Below, piece after piece: positions 22,735 through 23,607 of a DNA stretch of 23,607 nt; positions within the stretch are counted from its first letter, which is position 1, and the number at the start of each line of letters is the position of its first letter. The stretch is from NCBI GenBank assembly GCA_046155505.1, contig JBJXFK010000299.1, positions 1-23,607 on the forward strand, read 5' to 3'. A program made the position numbers and the translations under genes. The notes under the pieces are model-generated. The model did not search any database. It had not been told where the DNA came from and saw only the letters and a program-made list of their open reading frames with translations. Source of the DNA: JBJXFK01 sp046155505 (GTDB taxonomy: Bacteria; Planctomycetota; Phycisphaerae; UBA1845; Fen-1342).

Positions 22735-23607
22735 GTGTACGCGAGCACACTGTCACCATCGACCGCCTGTCTAATTTGCGATCGCGAGAATTCGCCCGGC
22801 AGCATCTTGTGCGGCGGATGTGCCGCGCCGATGGCGCTGGTGCATGCGACCGAGGCCGCGCAGCGACCGCCGCGACTGGTCACGATTCTCGGCGACAGCA
22901 ACGTCGGCAAGACCGTCTATCTCGGCTTTCTGCTGGACATGCTCACGCAGCGGGCGAATGGCTTTGAGGCGATTCCGCGCGGGGCGCAATCGATCGAATT
23001 GTCGCAGCTCGTCATCAGTCATCTCGCGTGGCGCATGTTCCCGCCCAAAACGGCGATGGAAGCGGATACGTGGAAGTGGTCGTATTTTGAGGTGTGCAAA
23101 CGCGGGCGCAAGGAAAAGTGGGTCGATCTGATCACGCCCGATCTGGCGGGCGAGGCGATCGCGGCGGAGGTCTCGTCGCCGACGACATTTACGATCATTC
23201 AAAAACTGCTCGACCGCACGGCGGGAATCATGTTGCTGGTGGACGCGGCGGCCGCGGCGAATGGCTCGGCCCAGCCCGACTTCTTCGCGCTGAAGATGCT
23301 CAGCTATGTCGATGCGCTAGGCGCGGCGCGCAAGAGCAAGAAGATCGACACGCCGGTGGCGATCGTGCTGACGAAGGCGGACTACGTGCCGGAGTGTTTT
23401 GAGCAGCCGCGGCGGTTTGCGGAGGCGAATCTGAACCGGTTGTGGAATTTGTGCGAGAGTCGGCTGAGTCGTTACGAGTTCTTTGCGACGAGCGTGGTCG
23501 GTTCACTGGGGTATGCGGTCGATCCGAAGGGTGAGAGTGCGATCCCGGTGCCGCTGCACACGTCGCTGCGTGGGGTATTGGAGCCGTTCGAATGGATTGT
23601 CAATCAG
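22735..23607 (+). CDS. GTPase with an N-terminal zinc ribbon, DO-GTPase-like (3' end outside window)
   Basis: My translation gives 291 codons running off the right edge. GTG 22735 has GGGAG 5 nt upstream. A zinc ribbon comes first (CLICDRENSPGSILCGGC: C12, C15, C26, C29). The P-loop is LVTILGDSNVGKTVYLGFLL (G53-T60), the switch II-type motif is DLAGE (136-140), a LLVDAA strand follows, and the specificity motif is LTKAD (213-216). The ribbon followed by a P-loop GTPase with D-x-x-G-E and TKxD fits the predicted double-GTPase (DO-GTPase2-like) group described in prokaryotic conflict and signalling systems. The second half needed to confirm this lies outside the window. A general TRAFAC-type GTPase is the safe minimum call. 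Confidence 0.8.
   Translation, partial: MYASTLSPSTACLICDRENSPGSILCGGCAAPMALVHATEAAQRPPRLVTILGDSNVGKTVYLGFLLDMLTQRANGFEAIPRGAQSIELSQLVISHLAWRMFPPKTAMEADTWKWSYFEVCKRGRKEKWVDLITPDLAGEAIAAEVSSPTTFTIIQKLLDRTAGIMLLVDAAAAANGSAQPDFFALKMLSYVDALGAARKSKKIDTPVAIVLTKADYVPECFEQPRRFAEANLNRLWNLCESRLSRYEFFATSVVGSLGYAVDPKGESAIPVPLHTSLRGVLEPFEWIVNQ

Overview
This 23.6 kb window is high-GC bacterial DNA that most resembles a member of the Planctomycetota. That assignment is inferred from gene content only: a Tat-exported Gfo/Idh/MocA oxidoreductase, a small membrane protein ending in a CxxCGYxLxG zinc ribbon, an RHS/YD-repeat protein, a formylglycine-enzyme-like protein beside a zinc-ribbon GTPase, large secreted surface proteins, and an LPS gene pair (kdsC plus a giant LptC/LptA-like protein). 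No rRNA, tRNA, CRISPR array, transposase or integrase was seen.

Layout. Positions 1-6826 are read on the minus strand: a TAXI-type TRAP solute-binding protein (cut by the window edge) behind mnmA, a small secreted helical protein with a clear terminator, a secreted beta/gamma-crystallin-containing protein, and a fibre-like surface protein. A repeat-filled gap (6827-7496) precedes a plus-strand operon at 7497-12942: kdsC, a 1045-residue membrane-anchored LptC/OstA-like protein, and an OppA/DppA-like binding protein. From 12998 to 14994 the minus strand carries a four-helix-bundle (S23/IVP family) gene with no ordinary start codon, a lipoprotein and an amidohydrolase. A 5'-truncated RHS gene with a hydrophobic C-terminal tip and a small membrane protein follow (15077-17447). 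Next come a repeat-rich gap containing a second RHS relic, then a Gfo/Idh/MocA oxidoreductase and a MOSC protein on the minus strand. The right edge holds a plus-strand operon of a coiled-coil protein, a formylglycine-enzyme-like protein without catalytic cysteines, and an N-terminal zinc-ribbon GTPase that runs off the window.

The most unusual property of the window is its repeat load. There are at least three kinds. (a) Degenerate short-period arrays of 7-9 bp units (GTGCCTYC, CTYCGTCG, GGGGCCGAG, ATCCTGTTC, CGAGTAG, GGTTCAG types). (b) Small GC-rich hairpins of a shared design whose stems vary with compensatory changes. (c) Palindromes such as GGTGGGCATTGCCCACC and GGCAGGTTTCCAACCTGCC. Several lie in frame inside genes: a roughly 140-bp mosaic in mnmA, an octamer array in the fibre-like protein, a palindrome in the RHS gene, and G-quadruplex-capable nonamer arrays that form the C-termini of two convergent genes. 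The four-helix-bundle gene sits exactly between two inverted copies of that G-rich array.

Candidate systems to follow up: the coiled-coil/FGE-like/GTPase operon at the right edge (possibly a GTPase-centred signalling or conflict system), the RHS tip with its neighbouring membrane protein (possible toxin/immunity pair), and the kdsC-linked giant LPS-bridge-like protein.
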